64,000 nt of DNA from JAJPIG01 sp035531675 (GTDB lineage: Bacteria; Desulfobacterota; Binatia; Binatales; Binataceae), in contig DATKSL010000012.1 in the NCBI GenBank assembly GCA_035531675.1, positions 124,001 to 188,000 of the forward strand, written 5' to 3'. Shown in pieces: positions 52,801-60,680 of this stretch (positions are counted from its first letter, which is position 1; each line of letters begins with the position of its first letter). A program made the translations under genes and the position numbers. The notes under the pieces are model-generated. The model was given only the letters and a program-made list of their open reading frames with translations. It was not told the origin of the DNA and searched no databases.

Positions 52801-53402
52801 ATCAGCCACGCGGGAGCATAGCCGAGACGCTCGAGTTCGCGCACCAGGCGCATCGCGATCGGCACCGCGCCCTCGCGCCGCGCAATCCCGGCAAGGCCGC
52901 GCGCGCGGACCAAGCGCCGAACGGCGGGTTCTCCGCGGCGCACGCAGTCGACCAGCATGGCGCGGCATTCGCGTTCGATAAAGGTGGTGCTCTCGAGCTC
53001 GTCGAGAATTTCGAAGCCAGGATTGAGTCCGGCCTCGAACGGGTACTCGCGCAGGATGCGGCCGCAGAAGGCATGAATCGTCGACAGGCGCGCCAGGCCG
53101 AGCCCGCGCCGGGCGCTCAGCAGGTGGATGCGCCGCGGGCCGTCGGCTTCGTCGGCGAGGCGCGCGTCGAGCACGTCGGCGATTCGCCGGCGCATATCGG
53201 CGGTGGCCTTTTCGGTGTAGGTGATGGCGGCGATCGCTTCGGGGCGCACCGTGGCGCGGCCCTCGATATCGCCGGCCAGCAGCGCAACGAAGCGCTGCGC
53301 CAGCACCTCGGTCTTGCCCGAGCCGGCCGAGGCTCGCACGATCACGTTGCCGTTGGCGTAAATCGCGTGCCGCTGTTCGTCACTCAGTTCGATCCGGGCC
53401 AT
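49839..53402 (-). CDS. addA: Double-strand-break repair helicase-nuclease AddA
   Basis: A 1187-residue UvrD/RecB-type protein. Walker A is ASAGSGKT (K30); other helicase motifs include AITYTEKATADMRRRI, LLVDEYQDVDPIQDE, GDEKQSIYRFRGAD and MTIHQAKGLEFPVVFV. The C-terminal RecB-type nuclease has GQIDALVERDGQLVVRDYKY. Around the nuclease are four Cys: one in FARCPRQF and three in HCRRLGCGYVARC, resembling the Fe-S staple better known from AddB. With AddB it resects broken DNA ends for RecA. It begins 3 bases after the addB stop. Confidence 0.92.
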   Translation of the reverse strand: MARIELSDEQRHAIYANGNVIVRASAGSGKTEVLAQRFVALLAGDIEGRATVRPEAIAAITYTEKATADMRRRIADVLDARLADEADGPRRIHLLSARRGLGLARLSTIHAFCGRILREYPFEAGLNPGFEILDELESTTFIERECRAMLVDCVRRGEPAVRRLVRARGLAGIARREGAVPIAMRLVRELERLGYAPAWLIEHGELTAARLDAYGAELPQRARSVIELIDKLMQSQGISGAAGVKLRDLRAPWPGLKRALEELRADSEFERLEVLATLQELLPAAQNKTIKESVKAIAGKIEELRAAYGAGRAAGVTRESAALIAELAAHLDRRRRDENLATFDDLLVRCRNLLRADSAIAGRYRAELCALLVDEYQDVDPIQDEIVAILAEGGAPGPELFMVGDEKQSIYRFRGADVRGFNRERNPAPAPAPLRYNRRSVRPIVEFVNLVAACAMRPGAEPTPPYRIAWSEAHRLVHGRAEPHSGPALELIVAPHGSAVGERRELEAAAIAARIVALVANCELLAESAADGDTPRPARFGDIAILLRSFENVAIYERALRAAAVPYYTVKGRGFYGSPEVLDLAALLAAIANPLDSLALAAALRSPLFGLSDQCLLELALHLEAIRAGGRPAPPLCALFDDPDEDFDWLDVERGKAIAARDALVELRAMRERSSLTAILERALELTRFEAVELGLDDGRQRAANVRKLIEMARGFQSRRFFGLDEFVAHLRRLVADEPREPQAQIAAEHEDVARLMTIHQAKGLEFPVVFVADLGRKPPPLALEPLLSPVHGLLIRDTAGPGDDPLPNPLIDEYRNAVRDEERAEAARILYVAITRARDRLILSAGSSDAHWAETVREAIGHSAVSEFSASSATAQAVAIEVGGYTVEVLLQRAEELAARNLVYRAPAPDPNAARTLFEIAERRLAFVPPAARELAVSPSQLDDFARCPRQFYLRYELRLPEGTAGAARAASPGGPAVAMGTIAHAVLERLDPAAPIAGLEHTIRELVDSMAAEAALDRTAREALMLDLTRYAVGRDSDDGTMIGREIPFFLKLIDPTTAIFVHGQIDALVERDGQLVVRDYKYARPGEDDYETQLRCYALATLEHHPGRRVGAEIVYLRGRTERRALTIPDAAALRAEIVALGHAILDSRAHRDGPAAWPKKPAGPSHCRRLGCGYVARCWSGAR

Positions 53403-53405
53403 GAC

Positions 53406-56400
53406 TCACAAATCCCTGCCATCGTGGAAGCGGCAGACCGGCCGATAGGGGCACCAGGCGTCGCATCTGCGCGGATCGACGTCGAAGCGGCCGGCGATTG
53501 CGTCGTCAACCAGGGTCAGGATCCGTGCGGCGACCGAATCATCGGCAGGCGGGCGCGCGGCCGGGTCGGGATCGACCAGCTCCACCGGAATCGGTTGGAA
53601 GTTCTCGAGCCTGGCACTGCGCAACACCAGGTACCCGGCTTCGAGCTGCAGGCCGGGTGCGAGCTGCGAGCGGAACTCATCGAGCGCGCCCATCAGGTAG
53701 ACGGGTAGCTGAAAGGCCGTTCGGCCGAACTGCGGTCCCTCGGGTTTGGCGAGGTTGGCATAGGTTTGCGCATTGCGGGCGCGCTTGTAATCGATCACGC
53801 GGATTCGTTCGAGGCGGCCATCGCGCCAAAACAGCTCGAGGCGATCGATCCTGCCGCGCAGCTTGAGGCCCCCTCCGCCGCCGCCATCGCGCAGCGTGAA
53901 GTTGAAATCGTGCTCGGACCGGATGTCGACGCCGGGCGACTCGCGCCGCACCTGCAAGTCGAAATCGAGCGCCCGCGCGACGATTCGCCGCAGCGTCTCC
54001 CATTCGAGATCGAAGAAGCCCGGGTCGCGCGCGACCGCGCGCCGCTCCAGGCGTAGCTGTTCGAGCAGCGCTTCGACCGCTGTGGCGCCGGCCTGAAAGT
54101 CGCCGACCAGGCGGTGCAAAACCTCATGAATCAAACTGCCGGCTTCGAGCGCGCTCAACTCGTAATCGGGCTCGTCGTCGTCGCGCAGACGCAGGATTCG
54201 GCCGGCGAAAAACTTAAAGCCGCAGGCCGCAAACTCGTCGAGGCGCGAGGCGCTCCAGCCGGGCGAATCGGCGCGCAGCATCTGCCGCAAGCCGGCGGAG
54301 GGCGCGACGTGGCCGTCGAACGGGCCGGCGGTCGCGAACTTGATCGGGTCGGGCGGGTAGTGATCTTTGGCGAACTCCTCGCGCGTCGGCCGCGCCAGCC
54401 AGGCTTCGCGCGCGCGTTCGACCCGCGAACGACTCACGATCGAATCGAGCACCGCGCGCTCGGCGACCTGTTCGGCGGCCGGATAATCGAGCAGACGATC
54501 GAGCGCGCCACGGCCGAGAAATTCTTCGCGCGCATAGCATTGGTTCGCGGCCGGGATGAAGCTTTCGGCGGCTATAGTGGTGATCGGAAAATTGTCCGCG
54601 CCGCCGAACACTCTAAGGACCTCATCGACAAACGGCGAGCGCACCAGCGGATTCGCTTCGGCGGCAGGGTAGGTGAGTACCGCGCGATGGGCCGGCATCG
54701 ACAGCGCCAGAAAAAACAGAAACGGATCCTCGGCATTGCGCTCGCTCCGGCTGCGCAGAATTTTTCCGAGCGCGGAAGGCGCGCGCGGTCCGAAGCGTTT
54801 GCGCAGCGCGGCACGCAAGGCGGGATTCAGGGCGCGCACGGCAGCATCGGTGAGCAGCGGATCCTCGGCGTGATAGGCCGGGAAGGTGCCGTCGTCGAGA
54901 CCCATCACGAAGACCAGATCGAAATCGAGCCCGCGCGCGTCGAGTATCGTCGTCGCGCGCACGCCACCCGCGTCGCCATCCTGCTCCGGTCCGGGCGCGG
55001 CGGTCATCGCGACTTCGAGTGCGCGGGCGAACTCCAGGGTCGTCAGCGGACCGGTAACGATACCCCGATCGGCGAGAACCGCCAGTTCGTCGAGGATGGT
55101 GCGGAGCCCGCCCCAGGCCCGCGCCGCGTCGTCGAGATATTCGCCGCGGGCTGGATCGAAGCCGAGCAGGGCGAGCGCGTGGTCGAGGCGCGCGAGGTGC
55201 TCGGCGAGAGTTGCCGCTTCGCTCAGCGGGGTCAGCGCCGCCATCAGACGCTCGAGGAGCGGTGCGGCGCGATCGAGCCGCCGCAGCGCCGCTGCCGCGC
55301 GCTCACGCTCCGGTGCCGACGAGGCAGCCTCGTGCGCGGATGAAAGCGCGTGGCGGCGGGCGCTGAGACAATCGGGCAGCGGCTGCGAACCGGCGTCGAT
55401 ATAGCCGAGTTCGTCGAGCAGGCGCGCGGCCGGATAGGAATGAAGATTGAGATGCGGTGAACGGAGCAGCGCGGCGAGAGCGCTGCGCTGATAGCCGTCG
55501 ACCGGCACGCGCACCAGGTCGGCGAGCAGGCGCGCGGGTGGCGTCGCCATCAGCGGGCCGCTGTGAAACACGGTCAGCGGAATCCGGTAGCGGCGGAAGA
55601 CGGCGCGCAGATGGTCGGCGTAGGAGGCGAGATCGCGCGCCAGGACGGCGATGCGCGCCGGCGGAATTCCGTCGTCGGCTTCCAGTTCATGGCGAATCGC
55701 CCGCGCCACGTACTCGACCTCGCCCAGTCGCGAGGGCGCCTGCACGATCGCCAGCGTGGAGTCGCGTGCGGGCGGCGCGGCGAGCGGTTCGGCGAACAGA
55801 TGCTCGAGCACGAAACCGAGCGCGCCCGGCCGGCCGTCGCGCCGGACGAAATCGGGCAGCATCTGGTCGGCGATCGATTCCTCGGCCACGAAGCGGTTCC
55901 AGGTGAGCTCGGCGAAGCGGGTGGCGTCGACGCCGCGCGCGCTCGCCTGGATGGTGACGGTGGCGTCGCCGACGATTCGGATGAGCGAGGCGACGATCAT
56001 AAACTGCAGGATGCTGAAGTCGTAAATCTCCGCGACCATCAACCGCGCGACGCCGTCGAGCAGGGCGGGGCGGGTATCGCGCGACTCGGCCTGGTGCAAC
56101 ATCTGCAGCACCCCAGCCTCGCGATCGTGCGCGTCGGCGAGCCGATGACGGTCGAGAAGCGCCTCGTAGGCGGCGAAGATCGTTATCACGTCGGCGAGCC
56201 GGCCCTGGCTGCCGACCGCCGCCAGAGCCTGTGTCAGGTCGGCGGGGCGCAGCGCCGCGCTCTTGAACTGGCGGATGAGGCCGTGGATATGGTCGACCAG
56301 TCCCGCCACCGGCGCGAGTCCGGCGCCGGGCGAAGCGCGCAGCGCCTCCTCGACGATCATCCGCTCGCTGCAGGCCTCGATCGGGCTACGGCCGTCGCGG

Positions 56401-56537
56401 CATTCGCGCCATAGCCGCCGCACCAGTTGCGGGAAGGTGAGGACGCGATAGTCCCATGCGCAGGCGCTCGGGCCGGCGCGCCTGAGCACGTCTTCGACCT
56501 TGTTGGCGGTCGGATAGATCGCGAGTATCCGGTCCAT
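53406..56537 (-). CDS. addB: Double-strand-break repair nuclease subunit AddB
   Basis: A 1043-residue protein. The N-terminus (RILAIYPTANKVEDVLRRAG) has no Walker A lysine motif, so the helicase-like part is probably inactive, as in several AddB proteins. The C-terminal PD-(D/E)XK nuclease has GRIDRLELFWRD and RVIDYKRARN. Four Cys in FAACGFKFF and RRCDAWCPYRPVC form the expected 4Fe-4S staple. It is co-transcribed with addA and probably preceded by the SbcD-like gene 86 bases upstream. Confidence 0.92.
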   Translation of the reverse strand: MDRILAIYPTANKVEDVLRRAGPSACAWDYRVLTFPQLVRRLWRECRDGRSPIEACSERMIVEEALRASPGAGLAPVAGLVDHIHGLIRQFKSAALRPADLTQALAAVGSQGRLADVITIFAAYEALLDRHRLADAHDREAGVLQMLHQAESRDTRPALLDGVARLMVAEIYDFSILQFMIVASLIRIVGDATVTIQASARGVDATRFAELTWNRFVAEESIADQMLPDFVRRDGRPGALGFVLEHLFAEPLAAPPARDSTLAIVQAPSRLGEVEYVARAIRHELEADDGIPPARIAVLARDLASYADHLRAVFRRYRIPLTVFHSGPLMATPPARLLADLVRVPVDGYQRSALAALLRSPHLNLHSYPAARLLDELGYIDAGSQPLPDCLSARRHALSSAHEAASSAPERERAAAALRRLDRAAPLLERLMAALTPLSEAATLAEHLARLDHALALLGFDPARGEYLDDAARAWGGLRTILDELAVLADRGIVTGPLTTLEFARALEVAMTAAPGPEQDGDAGGVRATTILDARGLDFDLVFVMGLDDGTFPAYHAEDPLLTDAAVRALNPALRAALRKRFGPRAPSALGKILRSRSERNAEDPFLFFLALSMPAHRAVLTYPAAEANPLVRSPFVDEVLRVFGGADNFPITTIAAESFIPAANQCYAREEFLGRGALDRLLDYPAAEQVAERAVLDSIVSRSRVERAREAWLARPTREEFAKDHYPPDPIKFATAGPFDGHVAPSAGLRQMLRADSPGWSASRLDEFAACGFKFFAGRILRLRDDDEPDYELSALEAGSLIHEVLHRLVGDFQAGATAVEALLEQLRLERRAVARDPGFFDLEWETLRRIVARALDFDLQVRRESPGVDIRSEHDFNFTLRDGGGGGGLKLRGRIDRLELFWRDGRLERIRVIDYKRARNAQTYANLAKPEGPQFGRTAFQLPVYLMGALDEFRSQLAPGLQLEAGYLVLRSARLENFQPIPVELVDPDPAARPPADDSVAARILTLVDDAIAGRFDVDPRRCDAWCPYRPVCRFHDGRDL

Positions 56538-56623
56538 GTCGCTCGACCAGCGATCTTAGCCCGAGCGACGCGGCGTTGCTTGATCGCCGCAGCGTCGAAT
56601 CCACAGGCTGCGCGGGCGGCCTG

Positions 56624-57364
56624 CTAGCCTTTGATTACGATCTGCTCGAGTTGCGGGGTGGCGCCGGGCACGAACGTGACCCAGGCGGCCGATCCGGCCT
56701 GATCGTTGGAGTAAAGCGGCGCCGGTGTGCCGCAATAGGCAGCGCGCGTGGCGGCCTGCGAGACGTCGCTGAAGACGTGTACGTGGCCCAGCGCGACATA
56801 GTGATAGGCGCTGGCGGCGATCTCGGCGGCGGTGATCTGCGAGGAGCGCTCGCTACCCGCGTCGTCAGTGAAGAGTCCGTGCGCCAGCGCGATATTCCAG
56901 CGTCCCGGCGCCGGCGCAGGTATCCGGGCCAGCGGCCGATAGTCGGGCGAATGCTCGACCAGGGCGCGGCCCCAGGTGCGCGCGGCGAGGTCGGGGAAAT
57001 CGATGGCGTGGCCGTCGGGTTCAAGTATCAGATGAAGATTTGCCGGGAGCCGCGAGGCCGCGATCGCTGCATAGATCGAGCGCTCGTCGTGGGCGTCGTG
57101 ATTTCCCGGCACCATCACGACCTCCATCCGCGCCCGCCCGATCTCGCCGAACGCAAAGTCGAGCGCCCGGTCGGCAATGCGGCTGGAGTCGAACAGGTCG
57201 CCAACGATCAGCAGCAGGTCGGCCTGGCGCTGGTTAGCGATCGAAATCACCTGGCTGAAGGCGCTGCGCAGCCGCTCGCGCATCCGCTCGCCATTGGGGC
57301 CGGCCCCGACGCTGTCGCTCTCGAGATGAACGTCGGAGGTATGAAGGACTTTGAGCGGCCGCAT
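56624..57364 (-). CDS. SbcD/Mre11-like metallophosphoesterase
   Basis: A 246-residue calcineurin-like phosphoesterase with the metal motifs D11-x-H13, GDLFDS (D56), GNHD (N88, H89), a His in LAHGLF and GHVHVF. It resembles the nuclease core of SbcD/Mre11 but lacks most of the C-terminal capping region (SbcD is about 400 residues). No SbcC ATPase is in the window. Its place just before addB suggests a role in DNA repair, either as a nuclease or as a phosphodiesterase of unknown substrate. Confidence 0.83.
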   Translation of the reverse strand: MRPLKVLHTSDVHLESDSVGAGPNGERMRERLRSAFSQVISIANQRQADLLLIVGDLFDSSRIADRALDFAFGEIGRARMEVVMVPGNHDAHDERSIYAAIAASRLPANLHLILEPDGHAIDFPDLAARTWGRALVEHSPDYRPLARIPAPAPGRWNIALAHGLFTDDAGSERSSQITAAEIAASAYHYVALGHVHVFSDVSQAATRAAYCGTPAPLYSNDQAGSAAWVTFVPGATPQLEQIVIKG

Positions 57365-57518
57365 CGTCAGGTGGCTGCGGATGGCGGTGAAGGCCAGCGC
57401 CGGGAAGCTGTATTGACTCCCGATCCGGCAGCCGATAGTTCGAGTCTACCGGCTCTTCGCGCACCCGGCCAGACCTGGGGCATAGCGCGAGGCTCAGCCG
57501 CAGAGGTTGTTTGACGCC

Positions 57519-58538
57519 GTGATAATCGTAATGAAAGCGCAGGCGGGCGAGGACGAGATCCAGCGGGTCGTCCGGATGGTCGAGGAACTCGACTACCGCG
57601 CCCACGTGATTCGCGGCATCGAGCGCACGGTGGTGGCCTGCGTCGGCGACGAGCGCGGCGAGGTCCATCAGCTACAGCATCTGGAGTCCGTGGCGGGCGT
57701 CGAGCGGGTGATGCCGGTGGTGCGCTCGTTCAAGCTGGCCAGCCGCGAGGTGCGCCCCGAGGGCTCGCGCATTCGCGTCAACGGGGTGGAGATTGGCGGC
57801 CCCCGGCTGACCGTGATCGCGGGCCCGTGCGCGGTCGAAAGCGCGGAACAGGTCGAGAGCGCCGCCGAGGCCGTCCAGCGCGCCGGCGCCCATATGCTGC
57901 GCGGCGGGGCGTTCAAGCCACGCACCTCGCCGTACTCGTTCCAGGGCATGGAGGACGAGGGACTCCGGCTCCTGGAGCATGCGGGACGCAGGGTCGGGCT
58001 GCCGATCGTCACCGAAATCATGGATCCGCACGATATCGACCTGGTGGTCGAGCATGCCGACGTGCTGCAGGTCGGAGCGCGCAATGCGCAAAACTTTTCG
58101 CTGCTGCGCCGGCTCGGAAAGATCAAGAAGCCGGTGCTGCTCAAGCGCGGGATGTCGATGCGGCTCGAGGAGTTCGTGATGGCGGCCGAGTATATCCTGT
58201 CCGAAGGCAATCCCGACGTGATTCTGTGCGAGCGCGGGATTCGCACCTTCGAGACCGCGACCCGCAACACGCTCGACCTCAACGCCGTCCCGCTGCTCAA
58301 GGAGTGGACCCATCTGCCGGTGGTGGTCGATCCCAGCCACGGCACCGGTATCTGGTCGCTGGTGATGCCGATGGCTCTGGCGGCGGTCGCGGCCGGCGCG
58401 GACGGGCTGCTGATCGAGGTTCATCCGTGGCCCGAAAAAGCGCTCTCCGACGGTCCGCAGCAGCTCAAGCCGGCCCGCTTCGCGGCGCTGATGGCGGCGC
58501 TCAAACCGATCGCGCAGGCGGTCGGCCGCTCCCTGTAG
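57519..58538 (+). CDS. aroF: 3-Deoxy-7-phosphoheptulonate (DAHP) synthase, type I-beta
   Basis: A 339-residue enzyme making DAHP from PEP and erythrose 4-phosphate, the first step of the shikimate pathway. An N-terminal ferredoxin-like regulatory domain (residues 1-70, MIIVMKAQAGEDEIQRVV) precedes the TIM barrel, with VIAGPCAVES, GGAFKPRTSPYSFQG, CERGIRTFE and VVDPSHGTG. This matches the Thermotoga/Bacillus type, about 338 residues. The GTG at 57519 was chosen because the family starts MIIVMK; a TTG at 57507 is also possible. Confidence 0.96.
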   Translation: MIIVMKAQAGEDEIQRVVRMVEELDYRAHVIRGIERTVVACVGDERGEVHQLQHLESVAGVERVMPVVRSFKLASREVRPEGSRIRVNGVEIGGPRLTVIAGPCAVESAEQVESAAEAVQRAGAHMLRGGAFKPRTSPYSFQGMEDEGLRLLEHAGRRVGLPIVTEIMDPHDIDLVVEHADVLQVGARNAQNFSLLRRLGKIKKPVLLKRGMSMRLEEFVMAAEYILSEGNPDVILCERGIRTFETATRNTLDLNAVPLLKEWTHLPVVVDPSHGTGIWSLVMPMALAAVAAGADGLLIEVHPWPEKALSDGPQQLKPARFAALMAALKPIAQAVGRSL

Positions 58539-58599
58539 ATAGCGTTATCTGACCCGGCGCGATTTCCGGCGGCGCGCATGGTAGGCTCGTCGCAAGCAG

Positions 58600-59538
58600 G
58601 TGAGCCCGAATCCAATCAAGCCTCCGGCCCTCAGACCGGGTGACACGGTAGGCGTGGTCGCCTCGGCGGCCGCGGTGGAGCGCGAATATCTCGAGCGCGG
58701 CGTCGGCGCGCTGGCGGCGCTGGGCTACCGGGTCAAGGTGTCGCAACGGGCGCTGGCGCGGGCCGGGATCCTGGCGGGCAGCGATCGCGAACGGGCCGAG
58801 GAGCTCAAGACGTTCTTTGCCGACCCGGAAGTCAAAGCGATCTTCGGCGCGCGCGGCGGCTACGGATGCGGCCGGCTGCTGCCGCTGCTCGACTTCGCGG
58901 CGATCGCCCGCACGCCCAAGGCCTTCATCGGCTTTTCCGATGCGACCTTTATCCTCAACGCGCTGGTCGCGCGCTGCCGGATGGTCTGCTTCCACGGCCC
59001 GATGGTGGCGATGGACTTCGCGCACGGACTCACGCCGCGCTCGCTCGATCATCTGCGCGGTCTGCTGAGCGGCGAGCTGCGCGGCTTCTCGCTCGAGGCG
59101 CGCGAAATACTGCGGCCGGGCACCGCCAGCGGTGAGCTGGTCGGCGGCTGCCTGTCGGTGGTGACCGCGATGCTCGCGACCCCATACGTGCCGGATTTTA
59201 CGGGTCGGGTGCTGTTCCTGGAGGATACCGGCGAGAAGGCCTATCGGATCGATCGCATGCTGGTGCAACTTAAACAGACGGGCGTATTGGACCGTGTCGC
59301 CGGGGTGATCTTCGGTGCGCTTCGCGCGCCCGCCGACAGCGAGGCGGAGCAGCGCCTGACGGTCGAGTTCGTTCGCGAGCAGACCCGCGAGCTGCGCTGT
59401 CCGGTGCTGTTCGGGATCGAGGCGGGACACGGCACCGAGAATCTGACTCTGCCGTTCGGTCTGAGCGTACAGGTTGACGGCGAGCGCGGCCGGATGGTGG
59501 TGGCGGAGGCGGCGGTGGAAGCGGGCGCACGAGACTAA
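58600..59538 (+). CDS. LD-carboxypeptidase (peptidase S66 family)
   Basis: A 312-residue serine peptidase of the LdcA/MccF family. The triad is S113 (IGFSDATF), E208 (FLEDTGEKAYRIDRML) and H277 (GHGTENLTLPFG). LdcA removes the terminal D-Ala from recycled cytosolic muropeptides; MccF cleaves microcin C-like conjugates. Location beside a serine beta-lactamase-family gene and near mpl favours LdcA. It starts at a GTG and is followed after 1 base by the next gene. Confidence 0.92.
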   Translation: MSPNPIKPPALRPGDTVGVVASAAAVEREYLERGVGALAALGYRVKVSQRALARAGILAGSDRERAEELKTFFADPEVKAIFGARGGYGCGRLLPLLDFAAIARTPKAFIGFSDATFILNALVARCRMVCFHGPMVAMDFAHGLTPRSLDHLRGLLSGELRGFSLEAREILRPGTASGELVGGCLSVVTAMLATPYVPDFTGRVLFLEDTGEKAYRIDRMLVQLKQTGVLDRVAGVIFGALRAPADSEAEQRLTVEFVREQTRELRCPVLFGIEAGHGTENLTLPFGLSVQVDGERGRMVVAEAAVEAGARD

Positions 59539-59539
59539 G

Positions 59540-60670
59540 ATGGCGTGGGGCGAGGTCGAGAAGGCATTCGCGCAGGCGATCGATCAACGGGTCATCCCGG
59601 GTGCGGTGCTGATCGTGCGGCGCGGCGGCGAGATCGTTTACGAGGGCGCCTTCGGCTATCGCACGCTGCTGCCGGATCCGCAACCGCTGCGGCTCGACAC
59701 GGTGTTCGATCTCTCGTCGCTGACCAAGCCGCTGGCGACCACCATCATCGCAATGATGCTGGTGCGCGAAGGCAAGCTGCGGCTCGACGACCGGGTGACG
59801 CGCTTTTTTCACAATTTCGGCGTGTACGGCAAGGGCGGCGTCACCTTTCGTCATCTGCTCGCACATTGTTCAGGCCTGGCGAGCTGGCGGCCGTTCTTCC
59901 AGCAAGTGGCGGAGATCGAGAAGACCGGCAAGGTCAACTTCATGGCGAGCCACGGCGCCAAGGAATTCGTCTTCGAGCAGATCCATCGGGAGAAACCCGA
60001 AGCGCCGCCCGCCACCAGGGTCATCTACTCGGATCTGAATTTCATCCTGCTCGGTGAAACTATCGAACGGATCGCCGCCACCGGCCTCAATCGCATCTGT
60101 CGCGAAAAAATCTACCGGCCGCTCCAGCTCAACTCGACCGACTTCATCGACATTTCGATGGTTCGTTCGCGCCGCCTCGAGCCGGTGGCCGAGATGTTCG
60201 CCGCCACCGAAATCTGCCCCTCGCGCAAGCGCCTGCTGGTGGGCGAGGTCCACGACGACAACGCGTTCGCGATGGGCGGGGTGGCTGGCCATGCCGGATT
60301 GTTCGCGCCGGCGCGCGACGTCGACCGGATCGCAGCCGAGCTGATCGCAAGCTGGGCGGGCCGCTCGGAATTCATCCCGCAGCCGGTAATGCGCGAGTTC
60401 TGGCGGCGCGATACGAGCGTGCCGGGCTCGACCTGGGCGCTGGGATGGGACACGCCGTCGCCGCAGCACTCGAGCTCGGGTCGCCACTTTTCGCCGGAGG
60501 CGGTGGGCCATCTCGGTTTCACCGGCACCTCGCTGTGGATCGAACCGGCGCGCGAAATTTCAATCACCCTGCTAACCAACCGCGTCCATCCGCGCCGCGA
60601 CAACCAGGGAATTCGCGAGTTCCGTCCGCGGATTCACGATCTCATAATGGAATCGATGGACGCGGCCTGA
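59540..60670 (+). CDS. Serine hydrolase of the beta-lactamase (class C-like) family
   Basis: A 376-residue protein with the SxxK motif at S60-L-T-K63, a YSD element at Y163 in VIYSDLNF in place of the usual YxN, and HLGFTGTS near the C-terminus as the third motif. There is no clear signal peptide, so it is likely cytoplasmic, unlike true periplasmic AmpC. Such proteins include esterases, D-Ala-D-Ala peptidases and muropeptide-processing enzymes. One base separates it from the LD-carboxypeptidase, so they are almost certainly co-expressed. Confidence 0.9.
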   Translation: MAWGEVEKAFAQAIDQRVIPGAVLIVRRGGEIVYEGAFGYRTLLPDPQPLRLDTVFDLSSLTKPLATTIIAMMLVREGKLRLDDRVTRFFHNFGVYGKGGVTFRHLLAHCSGLASWRPFFQQVAEIEKTGKVNFMASHGAKEFVFEQIHREKPEAPPATRVIYSDLNFILLGETIERIAATGLNRICREKIYRPLQLNSTDFIDISMVRSRRLEPVAEMFAATEICPSRKRLLVGEVHDDNAFAMGGVAGHAGLFAPARDVDRIAAELIASWAGRSEFIPQPVMREFWRRDTSVPGSTWALGWDTPSPQHSSSGRHFSPEAVGHLGFTGTSLWIEPAREISITLLTNRVHPRRDNQGIREFRPRIHDLIMESMDAA

Positions 60671-60680
60671 GAGGTCGGGA

